From Telmatospirillum sp. (GTDB lineage Bacteria; Pseudomonadota; Alphaproteobacteria; Rhodospirillales; Magnetospirillaceae), in contig WASQ01000012.1 of NCBI GenBank assembly GCA_009712185.1, positions 19,910 through 71,340 on the forward strand: a DNA stretch of 51,431 nt, in the 5' to 3' direction. The stretch's first letter is position 1. The number at the start of each line of letters is the position of its first letter. The notes under the pieces are model-generated. The model did no database searches, had not been told where the DNA came from, and worked only from the letters and a program-made list of their open reading frames with translations. The position numbers and the translations under genes are program-made. Below are positions 33,569 through 42,595 of the stretch, piece after piece.

Positions 33569-34266
33569 CGCATTTCGGCAGGACTTCCACCATCGTCGCC
33601 GCCTGCGGGCTGTCCCTGGCCCTGTTTGCCGGTTCCTGTCGCCCGGCCACCGCCCAGCAACTGGTCTGGGATCCCTCGGAGATCGCTCTCCTGGCCGAAA
33701 AGTCGGCCCATATGGCGGAGGCCCTGTCCCGCGCGGCCGACCTGCTCGACGCCGTCAACGAGCTCAGTCGGACGGTGGGACGGTTCGGATCCCTGTCCAC
33801 CGCCGGGCTCTGGCGTTTCGATCTGGCGGAGGGGTTGAAGGGCGCCGGTCCGGAGATCGGAGAAATCGCCGGCCGGGTGGGCGGTTTGCGCCACGCCAGG
33901 ATCCGGTCCTATGACGACGCCCTGGCCCTGGCCCGCACCCTGACGGCTCCCGTCGCCGCCCACGCCGACGTGACCACCGCCGGTAAGGTCCGACAGCTTG
34001 TCGACACCTTGAGGCGCAAGGCGCTGGAGGACGGATACGCGTTGTCGCTGCACGCCCGCGAAGGCGCCAGCACCGCGCCGGACCGCGCCAGAATTCTGAC
34101 GGACGAGGCCCAGGCATCGCGTGACGCCCGGGGCGATGTCGCCGCCGATACGGCAGCCTCGCTTGCCGTTTACGAGGAGCTTTGCACCGTGCGGACGCTG
34201 CTGGGCTCGATTCTCGAAATCCGCAGCATGTCCCGCATTGCCGGCTCAGGAGGAGAAACACGATGA
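33565..34266 (+). CDS. VirB5-like secreted T4SS protein (copy 2)
   Basis: A 233-residue protein with a signal peptide (IVAACGLSLALFAGSCRPATA) and a helical mature region. The C-terminal half (LEDGYALSLHAREGA ... SRDARGDVAADTAASLAVYEELCTVRTLLGSILEIRSM) parallels the protein at 31087, so the two are probably paralogues. The start at 33565 overlaps the previous stop (ATGA); an ATG 12 bp earlier is also in frame. The family role would be in the pilus tip or periplasmic assembly. Confidence 0.72.
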   Translation: MTHFGRTSTIVAACGLSLALFAGSCRPATAQQLVWDPSEIALLAEKSAHMAEALSRAADLLDAVNELSRTVGRFGSLSTAGLWRFDLAEGLKGAGPEIGEIAGRVGGLRHARIRSYDDALALARTLTAPVAAHADVTTAGKVRQLVDTLRRKALEDGYALSLHAREGASTAPDRARILTDEAQASRDARGDVAADTAASLAVYEELCTVRTLLGSILEIRSMSRIAGSGGETR

Positions 34267-34502
34267 CCCGGTACCCTGTTCCGTCCGATTCACACCCGTC
34301 TGCGACCCCGCGGTCCCGGGATGCCCTGCGGCGCCGCCGTTCGGTCGCATTGCTTGTGGTCCCGGGTCTGCTGCTTTCCGCCTGCGGAGGGCGGTCGGCG
34401 CTGGAACCGGTCGGCATCGGCTCCGGGCGCGACGATCTGAAACGCAGTCCCTGCGCCTGTTATGAGTTGCGCCAGAACTATGCGGGGTGGGCGCTGTCGT
34501 GA
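34263..34502 (+). CDS. VirB7-like lipoprotein
   Basis: A 79-residue lipoprotein with lipobox LLSAC (modified cysteine C41) after an unusually long 25-residue N-region containing RRRR. It has one CAC pair near the C-terminus. It is too short for the usual searches, but its place directly before virB8 and virB9 and a very strong ribosome binding site (AGGAGGAG) support a VirB7-type outer-membrane core lipoprotein that partners VirB9. The start overlaps the previous stop by ATGA. Confidence 0.7.
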   Translation: MTRYPVPSDSHPSATPRSRDALRRRRSVALLVVPGLLLSACGGRSALEPVGIGSGRDDLKRSPCACYELRQNYAGWALS

Positions 34503-35284
34503 TGTTCGGCCTCTCCGGGCGGGGACGTCCGTTCCGGCGCCGCCCGGCCGATGAAAAAAACGCCGGTTCCGGCAATCCACCTGCGCCGCCGTCCGTTCCC
34601 GCCGCCCCCCTTGTCGCCGCGGCCGGAGACCGGCTGGGCGTTTATCCCGCGGAATGCGATGTCCCCGCGCTGGAGGGGCGGCGCTATCTGTGGACGGCGA
34701 GAGCCTTCGCCATCGGTCTGTTCCTCAGCCTTTGCCTGAACGTCGTTCTGGGCTTCGCGATCGCCAGCCTGACTCCACTGGTCCGTGTCGAACCGATGCT
34801 GCTCAGCTTCAAGGACCGGGGCGAGCAGGTCGTCAAGGTCGAGCCGTTCTCGCGGGGGACCCGGGGTTATGACCTGATGACCGAGATGCTGGTGCGCGAC
34901 TATGTGCTGATGCGCCAGGAAATACTGTTGGACGAAGGCGAGATGCGTCATCGCTGGGGAGGCCAGGGAATGATCGCCCACCGGTCGGACGCCGACGAAT
35001 ACCGGCGTTTTGTCGCCGAGGTGGCTCCCACCTACGAGGACATCCGCCAGCGCCGTCTGGTCCGGTCCATCGCCATTCACCGCGCCAGCCGGATCGCCGA
35101 CGGCTATTGGCAGGTTGAATTCACCGCCGACGACTATGACAGCGGCAATCGCAAGATCGCCGAAACGCTCTGGGTCGCGTCTCTCGGCGTCGCCTATGTC
35201 GCCCGGGAGATCACCTGGGACGACCGCTTCATGAATCCCCTCGGATTCGTGGTGACATCCTATTCTGTGACACAAAAGCAATGA
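34502..35284 (+). CDS. VirB8-like T4SS inner-membrane core protein
   Basis: A 260-residue bitopic protein: a proline-rich cytoplasmic N-tail, one membrane helix near residues 75-95 (AIGLFLSLCLNVVLGFAIASL), and a periplasmic VirB8/TrbF domain with YDLMTEMLVRDYVLMRQEILLDEGEM and RIADGYWQVEFTADDYD. It nucleates the periplasmic part of VirB machines. The ATG at 34502 overlaps the stop of the lipoprotein gene (TGATG) and its own stop overlaps virB9 (ATGA). Confidence 0.88.
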   Translation: MFGLSGRGRPFRRRPADEKNAGSGNPPAPPSVPAAPLVAAAGDRLGVYPAECDVPALEGRRYLWTARAFAIGLFLSLCLNVVLGFAIASLTPLVRVEPMLLSFKDRGEQVVKVEPFSRGTRGYDLMTEMLVRDYVLMRQEILLDEGEMRHRWGGQGMIAHRSDADEYRRFVAEVAPTYEDIRQRRLVRSIAIHRASRIADGYWQVEFTADDYDSGNRKIAETLWVASLGVAYVAREITWDDRFMNPLGFVVTSYSVTQKQ

Positions 35285-36417
35285 CCCCGCGCGCGATCAC
35301 GGCCCTGGTTCTGCTGGCCGCCCTGCCGTTGTCCGGGATGGCCCTGGCGGCCGATCCGACGGTGCCGACCGTGGCGATACCGTCGGGGCGGCCGCCGGCG
35401 CCCCTGCCGGCGTCCCTGCCGCCCGGCGTTCCGGGAGGCGCGGGATCCCGCGGGGCGACACCGCAACAGCTTCTGACCTCGACCGAGGCCTCCATCGACC
35501 AGCAGGCAAAGGGCCAGTTTCCCACCATGGAGCGTGGTCCCTCGCTGCCTCTCGGGACGCTTCAGCGGAGTTGGGACCGTCCGGTTCCCGCCAGCGGTCA
35601 GGCGGCTCCCGGGATCATCCATTACATGTGGCATCCCGATTTCGTGATGGGGGTGCGGACCCGCGACTTCATGGTGACCACGGTGTTGCTGCCGCCCTGG
35701 GAGCGCGCCAACGAATTTTATGTCGGAGACCCGGTGGTATTCGAGGTGAAACGGGTCCGCCCCAATGTCGTGGCGGTCCGGTCGCGCAATGCCGGCGCCG
35801 ACAGCAACCTCACGATCCTTGGCGCCAGCGGCAACGCCTACAACTTCTATCTTCGATCCGAAACGTGGAATTCCACGCAGGTCACGGACCTTACGGTCTA
35901 TGTCGACGCGCCTCATCCCGCCTCGGAAGGCGAGGCCTTCGATGTCCGCGCCGACACCGTTGCCGGCGCCGCGCTGCCGGGGGTGGCCGCCGGCGCGATG
36001 CCCGATTACCTGCGCCGGATCGTCTTCCGGCCTGAAGATCTGCGGTTCGACATGAAAATGTTCATCGGCAAGGACGAGGATGCCGACATCGCCCCGGAGC
36101 GAGTGTTCGAGGATGGCGTCTTCACCTATTTCGACTATGGCGACCGGGGGGACAGCGTGGCCCGGCCGGTTGTGCATCAGGTGGTGGACGGGGTCGACAC
36201 GGTGGTCAACAGCCGCACGGCCGGGAAAAAAGGAAATGTCCTGATCGCCGAGGCCGTGGGCGATTTCACCCTGAGAAACGGAAATCGGGTGGTTTGCGTC
36301 CGGCGGATACCGTCGGCGTCGCCGGAGGCCCGCCATCCGGAGGGGGCGCCCGCGACGGAAGACTCTGTCCGGTCTTTGCGACCGCGGACCACCCGGACAC
36401 AAGGAGAACTGGAATGA
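35281..36417 (+). CDS. VirB9/TrbG-family outer-membrane core protein
   Basis: A 378-residue secreted protein with a signal peptide (LVLLAALPLSGMALA) and a proline/glycine-rich linker to about residue 95. The VirB9 N-domain follows (FVMGVRTRDFMVTTVLLP ... NAYNFYLRSE). The C-domain is conserved in the ERVFEDGVFTYFDYGD and NVLIAEAVGDFTLRNG stretches. It forms the outer-membrane core with the VirB7 lipoprotein; no VirB10 partner gene is present here. It is coupled to the next, type IVb pilus gene by an ATGA overlap, which is the physical join between the two systems. Confidence 0.9.
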   Translation: MTPRAITALVLLAALPLSGMALAADPTVPTVAIPSGRPPAPLPASLPPGVPGGAGSRGATPQQLLTSTEASIDQQAKGQFPTMERGPSLPLGTLQRSWDRPVPASGQAAPGIIHYMWHPDFVMGVRTRDFMVTTVLLPPWERANEFYVGDPVVFEVKRVRPNVVAVRSRNAGADSNLTILGASGNAYNFYLRSETWNSTQVTDLTVYVDAPHPASEGEAFDVRADTVAGAALPGVAAGAMPDYLRRIVFRPEDLRFDMKMFIGKDEDADIAPERVFEDGVFTYFDYGDRGDSVARPVVHQVVDGVDTVVNSRTAGKKGNVLIAEAVGDFTLRNGNRVVCVRRIPSASPEARHPEGAPATEDSVRSLRPRTTRTQGELE

Positions 36418-37496
36418 CCTGCCGCGACGTGACGGGATGGGGGCGGGCCGCTTTCTTGGTCCTGTTGATCGCGGGAGGCGTCTTCGGACGGTCCGCGACG
36501 ATCAATGCGCAGTCTCTTTCCGCGCGCGGGGACGGCGGGGACGCGGGAGCGGATATCGTTCTCGGCTTCGAGGAGCGGTCAAACCGTCTCAGTCCCTTCG
36601 ACACCGGCCGCCTTGACCGGCTGGCCGCGCGCATGACGTTCCAGGACGGGCAGCGCCTTCTGCTGCTGGCGCCAACGCCGGCCGATCCGGCGGCCCGGAC
36701 CTTCGTGACGGCCCGGATGGCCACCGTCGAGCAGGAATTGTCCCGGCGCGGCCTGACCGCGGAACGGGTCAGGACCGACAGCCCGGTTTCATCAGGATAC
36801 GGCGGGACGGTCGCTGCAACGCTGATGTTGCGTCTGGTGCCGAAAGATCTGCCGCGAACGCCGATCGAACGCCGTCCCGTGGCGGAGCCGCCCGTCCAGC
36901 CGCCATCCGGGATGCCCCTCCCTTCAATGTCCGCGCCGGTCGATGCCCCGATGGATGCTGTTGTTCCTCCGGCCCCGGCCGTGGCGACGGCTGCGCTGGC
37001 GTCGGTCCCGCCATCATCCACCGCACCGGTCTCGCTGACGCCACCGGCTCCGCCGGCATCATTACCGCCTCCGCCGGCATCATCACCGCCTCCGGATCCG
37101 ATCCTGCCTCCACCCGCCGCGACCGCGTCTTCCATTGAGACTCCGCCGGCAACCGCGGTCGCCCCGCCCGCCGCCTCCCAGTCTCCTCTTGCGACGGCCC
37201 CGGTTCCCGCCGCGCCGATCGTTGAACCCCCCGTCGTCGTCGAGGAGACGTGGACCGCCGCCGTTGGAAAGTCTCTGCGGGATGTGCTCCGAACCTGGGG
37301 CGACCGGGCCGGCTGGACCATTGTCTGGCAATCCGATCGCGACTATCCGGTCGACGCCCAGGCGACCTTTACCGGCGATTTCGCCACCGCGGCCAGTCAT
37401 CTGCTGGATGGCTTTGCCACGGCCGTGCCGGCTCCCTATGCGCATTTTTATAAAGGAAATCAAGTGCTTCTGGTTCTGTCCGGAGAGGGGCGATGA
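36414..37496 (+). CDS. PilL/TcpQ-type type IVb pilus protein
   Basis: A 360-residue secreted protein. It has a signal peptide, an N-terminal domain of about 120 residues (SRLSPFDTGRLDRLAARM-like segment), then a long Pro/Ala/Ser linker (about 150-275) built from short repeats. The C-terminal TcpQ domain reads TAAVGKSLRDVLRTWGDRAGWTIVW and FTGDFATAASHLL. TcpQ/PilL-type proteins help place and stabilise the type IVb secretin in the outer membrane. The start and stop both overlap neighbours by ATGA (virB9 before, pilN after). Confidence 0.82.
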   Translation: MTCRDVTGWGRAAFLVLLIAGGVFGRSATINAQSLSARGDGGDAGADIVLGFEERSNRLSPFDTGRLDRLAARMTFQDGQRLLLLAPTPADPAARTFVTARMATVEQELSRRGLTAERVRTDSPVSSGYGGTVAATLMLRLVPKDLPRTPIERRPVAEPPVQPPSGMPLPSMSAPVDAPMDAVVPPAPAVATAALASVPPSSTAPVSLTPPAPPASLPPPPASSPPPDPILPPPAATASSIETPPATAVAPPAASQSPLATAPVPAAPIVEPPVVVEETWTAAVGKSLRDVLRTWGDRAGWTIVWQSDRDYPVDAQATFTGDFATAASHLLDGFATAVPAPYAHFYKGNQVLLVLSGEGR

Positions 37497-39130
37497 CCGC
37501 CGCCCGCTGCGTTCTGGCCTCCGCCCTGGCATTTCTGTCGGCCTGCCAGACCCACGATGACCGGGCTGCGTCCATCCTTCAACGCGACCGGGAGACCCAG
37601 TCGATCATGGATCGCGCCATCCCGGCGCCGAAGGCGCGCAGCGGTGCCGCGATCATGCATGAGGGAATCTGGGTGGGCGGGCGCAGCGTCATCCGCCCGA
37701 ATGGCGAGGCGCTGCCAGTCACGGCGGAGGGCTTGTCGGCCGTGGTCCTGAACAGTCTCGGCGTCGCTCTCGAGATGCGCGATATCGCCGCCGAGATCAC
37801 CGCCCAGACCGGCCTGCGCGTGGTGCTGGACGAACATCTGGACGGGGGGGCGCCGTCGGGGCCGGCCCAGGCCGGTGCGCCACGACCGCGCGGCGGCATG
37901 CCCCTCTCCTGGAATGGGCCGTTATCCGGCCTTCTCGACAGCGTCTGCGCCTATTTCGGCCTGCAATGGGACTACCGGTCCGGCCAGATCAGGATCTACC
38001 GGAACGAGGTCAGGACCTTCACCCTGGCCGCCCTGCCATCCAGTTCGACGATCCGGTCCGGGGTCAGTACCACCGGGGGCAACAATCAGACATCGGGTTC
38101 GGGGAATGGCCAGAACGGGTCACAGGGGGGAACAACCTCCGGCTCGATGATGCAGGACACCGCCAACGAGACATCGATCAAGGTCTGGGACGACATCAAG
38201 GAGACGGTCCAGTCCATGCTGCCAGCCGGCGCGCAGGCGACCATGTCACCGGCCCCCGGAACTTTGACCGTGATCGCGCCGCCGCTCGCGATGCGCCGGA
38301 TTGCGGCCTATATCGAACAGCAGAACGACCGGATCACCCGTCAGGTGACGGTGTCGGTGAAGGTTCTGCGGGTCGATGTCGGCGACAGCTTCGACCTCGG
38401 GCTGGATCTCGGGGCCGTGTTCCAGCAGCTTGCAGGGCAGTATGCGATCAATTTCGCGGGTCCCACGCCGCTCAAGGTGACATCGGGGACGCCGGCCAGC
38501 TTTCTGGTCCAGTCGATCCAGAACACCAAGACCGGGAAGGGGCAATGGGCGACGGGCCCGGCACTTGGAAGCACCACGCACGCGGTGGTCGACGCCTTGC
38601 AGACCATGGGCAAGGTCAGTCTGATGACGGAAACCAGTGTCACCACCCTGAACGGACAGGCCGCGCCGCTCTCCGTGGCGGAACAGCAAAGCTATGTGGC
38701 GTCCAGCGCGACCACGCTGGCCGGCGGCGCTACCGGAACGACGCAGACCCAGATCACGCCGGCGACGCTGGTGACCGGTTTCAACATGCAGGTCCTGCCC
38801 CGGGTGCTCGATGACGGGCAGGTCCTGTTGCAGTACGGGCTCAGTCTTTCCGACTTGAAAAAGCTCACGGATTTCGATTCCAACGGAACCCGCGTGCAGT
38901 TGCCCGACGTGAACATCCGGTCCTTCCTGCAACAGGCCATCATGCATGATGGCGATGTCCTGGTTCTCGCCGGATATCAGTCGGTGACCGATCTCGCCGA
39001 CGAGAACGGGCTGCCCGGCCTCGGCGCGTCTCTGCTGGGGGGATCGGTGCGGTCGGCACGGCAGAAATCCGTCCTGGTCATCCTGCTGACTCCGGACATC
39101 CTGACCCGCCACGCCATGGACGCTCCGTGA
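37493..39130 (+). CDS. pilN: PilN-family type IVb pilus secretin
   Basis: A 545-residue outer-membrane secretin lipoprotein. The lipobox ends at C18 (FLSAC), and N-domains follow (ALEMRDIAAEITAQTGLRVVLDE; PLSGLLDSVCAYFGLQWDY). A Ser/Gly/Asn/Gln-rich loop lies near 190-215. The C-terminal secretin domain runs from about 330 to the end (MGKVSLMTETSVTTLNGQ ... FNMQVLPRVLDDGQVLLQYGLS ... KSVLVILLTPDIL). It forms the pore for pilus exit, and its size matches R64 PilN. It overlaps the TcpQ-type gene and precedes pilO by 1 bp. Confidence 0.93.
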   Translation: MTAARCVLASALAFLSACQTHDDRAASILQRDRETQSIMDRAIPAPKARSGAAIMHEGIWVGGRSVIRPNGEALPVTAEGLSAVVLNSLGVALEMRDIAAEITAQTGLRVVLDEHLDGGAPSGPAQAGAPRPRGGMPLSWNGPLSGLLDSVCAYFGLQWDYRSGQIRIYRNEVRTFTLAALPSSSTIRSGVSTTGGNNQTSGSGNGQNGSQGGTTSGSMMQDTANETSIKVWDDIKETVQSMLPAGAQATMSPAPGTLTVIAPPLAMRRIAAYIEQQNDRITRQVTVSVKVLRVDVGDSFDLGLDLGAVFQQLAGQYAINFAGPTPLKVTSGTPASFLVQSIQNTKTGKGQWATGPALGSTTHAVVDALQTMGKVSLMTETSVTTLNGQAAPLSVAEQQSYVASSATTLAGGATGTTQTQITPATLVTGFNMQVLPRVLDDGQVLLQYGLSLSDLKKLTDFDSNGTRVQLPDVNIRSFLQQAIMHDGDVLVLAGYQSVTDLADENGLPGLGASLLGGSVRSARQKSVLVILLTPDILTRHAMDAP

Positions 39131-39131
39131 C

Positions 39132-40325
39132 ATGGGCGCGCATGACAGGCCGCCATCGGGCACCGCAGGCGCCACGCCGGTTCTCCGGATCGGCCGGGAG
39201 ACGTTCGCCGCCGGTCTTTTCTGGCAGCCGGTCCCGACGGTCGCGGTCGCCGCGCGTGAGGCGCGGATCGTCGCCTCGCGTGAGGAAATCGGCGCCGATC
39301 TGTTCTGCGTACGCCGCCAGGGGGTGCCACAGTTCGCCCTTGGCCAGACCCGGTCCGGCCATCGGCCCGGAATGCGCTCCATCGCCGCGGCTCTGGCCAA
39401 CGGTGTCGGCCAGAGCGACTGGACCGGGGCCTTCCCGGTGGAGGGCGTCTGGCTGTTCGTCACGGTGCGCAAGGGCGCCATCATGCCCGATGGCGATCTG
39501 CTGTTCGCCGATGAGGCCGCCGCGCGCGCTCATATGGAGCAGGAGCTCGGTGCGACCACCGGGCCGCAACTGTTTGCTCCGGCGGCCTGGCGCTTGGCCG
39601 GAAGCCGGTCCGAGACGGTTCCGGACCTGCTGTCCAAGGCGCGGGATGCCCGGCTGCGGCCCGTTGTCCGCCGGACCCGGATTCCCCTTGTTCTCGTCAC
39701 GGCGCTGCTGGCCGGCGGCGCCGGTCTCTGGGTGGCGTCGGAACAGCGGACGCCGGCCGTTCCCGACGTTCCGGTGCAACCGCCACCGCCACCGCCGCCC
39801 TGGCATGATCAGCCTGCGGCGGCCTCCGTGATCCGTGCCTGCGAGACGGCGGTCGGCCGGGTCGGCTTTCTTCCGGGCTACGACCTGGAACAGGTCACCT
39901 GCGGCCCCGGGGGGCTGAGCGCCGCCTATCACCGGCGTTCCGGATCCGTCGACTGGTTGCCGCGGGCGAGCCTGGTCACGGCGCCGGACCGTGCGGCGGT
40001 CGTTTTTCCCGCGCCCGGCGGGCTCGTGCAGAGGGGACCGGGAGAGGCGCCGGTTTCCTATGATCTGCTCCGTCGTCGCGTCTGGGGAGCCGCGGAAACC
40101 TATCGGCTGGACGCGGAAATGGCGGAACAGCCCATGCCCCCGTCCCAGCGCGCCGGTCAGGCGCCTGAGGTGCCGTCCTGGCGGATTGTGTCCGTTACCC
40201 TTGGCGGGCGTCTGTCTCCCCGCCTGTTGTCAAACCTGCTGGAAGGGCTGCCGACCCTTGTGATGGACGAGGTGGCGTGGACCCCCTCCGGCTGGCGTGT
40301 GAAGGGAAAAGTCTATGTGCGGTGA
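39132..40325 (+). CDS. pilO: PilO2-type pilus assembly protein
   Basis: A 397-residue bitopic protein: a cytoplasmic N-domain of about 180 residues, one membrane helix (about 182-202, IPLVLVTALLAGGAGLWVA), a proline linker and a periplasmic domain ending VDEVAWTPSGWRVKGKVY-like. This matches PilO of the R64 type IVb group, which links the inner-membrane platform to PilP and the secretin. Position between pilN and pilP supports the call. It overlaps pilP by 11 bp. Confidence 0.85.
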   Translation: MGAHDRPPSGTAGATPVLRIGRETFAAGLFWQPVPTVAVAAREARIVASREEIGADLFCVRRQGVPQFALGQTRSGHRPGMRSIAAALANGVGQSDWTGAFPVEGVWLFVTVRKGAIMPDGDLLFADEAAARAHMEQELGATTGPQLFAPAAWRLAGSRSETVPDLLSKARDARLRPVVRRTRIPLVLVTALLAGGAGLWVASEQRTPAVPDVPVQPPPPPPPWHDQPAAASVIRACETAVGRVGFLPGYDLEQVTCGPGGLSAAYHRRSGSVDWLPRASLVTAPDRAAVVFPAPGGLVQRGPGEAPVSYDLLRRRVWGAAETYRLDAEMAEQPMPPSQRAGQAPEVPSWRIVSVTLGGRLSPRLLSNLLEGLPTLVMDEVAWTPSGWRVKGKVYVR

Positions 40326-41052
40326 AGCTTGGGCAAGATCTCTCCCCATCGGATTCCTGGGCGGTCTGCTGCTGGGCGCGGCAGGCGGAACGGGGGCCTT
40401 CGCCGGAGACGCCGCGGCTCCGGGGGCGCCGGCGCTTTCGGCGCCGCTGTCCGCTCCCGTGGCGCAGCCGGCGATCCAGGTGCCGGCAATGCCGGGGCCG
40501 TCGGCGGCCCCGGCATTGCCCCCGAAGGCGCCCGTGCCGGAGCCGAGGCCCGTCGGTGCAAGCGGGGATCCACAGATCCCGGACGCGCCCGGAATGCCCG
40601 ATGTGTTGAAGGAAATCAGCCAGCGCCAGACCGAGCTGGCCATTCTCGAACTCGATCTCAAACGGGCGGAATTGCAGAAGAAAATGCGGGATCTCGAGGC
40701 TCCTTCCGCTGCCGTCCAGCCGCCCGCCCTTGGGGGCGGGGGCGGGGGCGGGGGTGGTGGCGGCGCCGCGCCCACCCCGGCCGCCGTCATCCCTGGGTAT
40801 GCGGACATATCGCCATCCCCCCTCTCCGACGGGGCGACCGGTCCCGTGGTTCAACGGATCCACCGGGTGAACGGTTCCCTTTGCGCGCTTATCGTCCTTC
40901 CTGGTGGAGAAAGCCGGGATCTGCCGCCCGGCGCAGAGGTGATCGCGGGGATGCGCGTGGTCGCGATCACCCCGGACAAAGTCCTGGTGCGCAGTGGAGA
41001 CCGGGCTGTGCACGCGCTGCCATCGGCTGGAACGCGCCATTTCGGGGGATGA
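40315..41052 (+). CDS. pilP: PilP-type pilus assembly protein
   Basis: A 245-residue secreted protein with a signal peptide (GFLGGLLLGAAGGTGAFA), a Pro/Ala linker, a coiled-coil segment (LKEISQRQTELAILELDLKRAELQ), a run of 12 Gly, and a C-terminal PilP domain (GLRVVAITPDKVLVRSGDR-like). The Gly run is encoded by a G-rich hexamer repeat and could change length in frame. It lies between pilO and pilQ as in R64. Confidence 0.85.
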   Translation: MCGEAWARSLPIGFLGGLLLGAAGGTGAFAGDAAAPGAPALSAPLSAPVAQPAIQVPAMPGPSAAPALPPKAPVPEPRPVGASGDPQIPDAPGMPDVLKEISQRQTELAILELDLKRAELQKKMRDLEAPSAAVQPPALGGGGGGGGGGGAAPTPAAVIPGYADISPSPLSDGATGPVVQRIHRVNGSLCALIVLPGGESRDLPPGAEVIAGMRVVAITPDKVLVRSGDRAVHALPSAGTRHFGG

Positions 41053-41056
41053 GGCC

Positions 41057-42595
41057 ATGCGGGCACTGACCTCCGGCCCCGACGTTCTGACCCGTGACGG
41101 TGGTCCGGTCCGCGCCAGTCCGACGCTGCGTGACAAGGTGGCGATCCTCTCTGACGGCCGTTGTCTGGTATCGCGCAAGCATGCCGACGACGTTGACGTT
41201 CTGGGGGTGATCGCTCTGGCCCGCCGGATGGGGGTCCGGACCCGGGATCCCGAATTCGTCGATCTGGGGTCGCTGAGAAGCGTCTATTGCGGCGAGACGG
41301 GACGGGCGGGAACGGGCCGTGAGATGCAGGAGGGCGGGGGGCCGGACGATACCGCCATGCAGCGGGAGGTTCAGGATCTTCTTGCCCGCGCGGCCCAGGC
41401 TCAGGCCAGCGACATTCATGTGGTGGTGGAGGGGGAGGCCGCCGGTGTGCGGATCCGCGTGGACGGCGATCTGCGCCCGCTCGACGGCGGAGCCAACGGG
41501 GCGCCGGTTCACTGGAGGGCGGAGCATGGCCGCCAGATCTGCATGACCGCCTATGCCATGGCGGCCGAGGGCGGAACCGCCGATGCCAGCTATGATCCGT
41601 TCAGCTTTCAGGCCGGCAGGATCATGACGGGGCTGCCGGACGGCATCCAGGCGGTCCGGTTGCAGTTCAATCCCGTCGGATACAGTGGCCGCCATCTTGT
41701 CATGAGGCTTCTTTATTCCGGGCATGCCGCCGGATCGTCTCTGGACGAGCTTGGTTTTTCCGCGGCGCAGGTGGCCGATCTCGCGGCCATCGCGGATCGT
41801 CAGACCGGACTTCTGGTGATTTCAGGGCCGACCGGCTCAGGGAAGACGACGACGCTCGAACGCATGATGCGACGGATCGTCGCCCGTTATCCGGGGGAAA
41901 GCATCCTGTCGGTGGAGGATCCTCCGGAATACAGGATCCCCGGGGTGATCCAGCTCCCGGTGGCCAACATGCGCAGCGACAATGACCGTGACAACGCCTA
42001 CACAGAGGCGATCGCCGCTGCGCTGCGCAGCGACCCCGACCGGATCATGATCGGCGAGGTGCGGACCAGGGCCGCGGCCCATCATGCCTTCGAGGCGGCG
42101 ATGACCGGGCATCAGGTGTTGACGACAGTGCATGCCAATGACGCGCTCGGCATCATAACGCGCCTCCTCGATATCGGCGTGGAACCCTACAAACTGCGCG
42201 ATCCGTCCCTTGTCACCGGTCTGGTGGCCCAACGCCTGATCCGCCGTCTCTGTCCGCTCTGCCGACGTCCGGCATCCTCCTGCGACGCCACGGTTCCGGC
42301 CGATCTGGCCGAACGCCTGCGCGCCCTGTTGCCCACGGACCGGTTCTGGCTGCCGGGCGACGGCTGCTCCTCCTGCCGGAACGGCTATGTCGGCCGCACG
42401 GTGGTCGCCGAGACGGTCCGTCCCGATGCCACCCTCCTCGCCCTGTTGTGCGATGGACAGCGGCAGGACGCCTTTCGCCACTGGATCGCAGAACTGGACG
42501 GCCGGCCCTTCCTTGATCACGCCGCCGCCAAGATCGCAGCCGGCGAGATCGATCCGTTGCAGGCTGAATACCGTCTTGGAAAGCTGGTGCGGTGA
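41057..42595 (+). CDS. pilQ: PilQ-type (GspE/PilB) pilus assembly ATPase
   Basis: A 512-residue hexameric secretion ATPase. Walker A is SGPTGSGKTTT (about 257-266), the Asp box is LSVEDPPEY, Walker B is DRIMIGEVR (about 327-335), and the His box is TVHANDA. A C-terminal zinc motif CPLCRRP ... CSSCRNG is present. It drives pilus extension in the cytoplasm. The start at 41057 is preceded by GGGGATGAGG, 4 bp after pilP; the longer frame back to 40994 is rejected. A GGGPDDTA-type linker separates the N-domain (1-110) from the ATPase. The stop overlaps pilR by ATGA. Confidence 0.94.
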   Translation: MRALTSGPDVLTRDGGPVRASPTLRDKVAILSDGRCLVSRKHADDVDVLGVIALARRMGVRTRDPEFVDLGSLRSVYCGETGRAGTGREMQEGGGPDDTAMQREVQDLLARAAQAQASDIHVVVEGEAAGVRIRVDGDLRPLDGGANGAPVHWRAEHGRQICMTAYAMAAEGGTADASYDPFSFQAGRIMTGLPDGIQAVRLQFNPVGYSGRHLVMRLLYSGHAAGSSLDELGFSAAQVADLAAIADRQTGLLVISGPTGSGKTTTLERMMRRIVARYPGESILSVEDPPEYRIPGVIQLPVANMRSDNDRDNAYTEAIAAALRSDPDRIMIGEVRTRAAAHHAFEAAMTGHQVLTTVHANDALGIITRLLDIGVEPYKLRDPSLVTGLVAQRLIRRLCPLCRRPASSCDATVPADLAERLRALLPTDRFWLPGDGCSSCRNGYVGRTVVAETVRPDATLLALLCDGQRQDAFRHWIAELDGRPFLDHAAAKIAAGEIDPLQAEYRLGKLVR

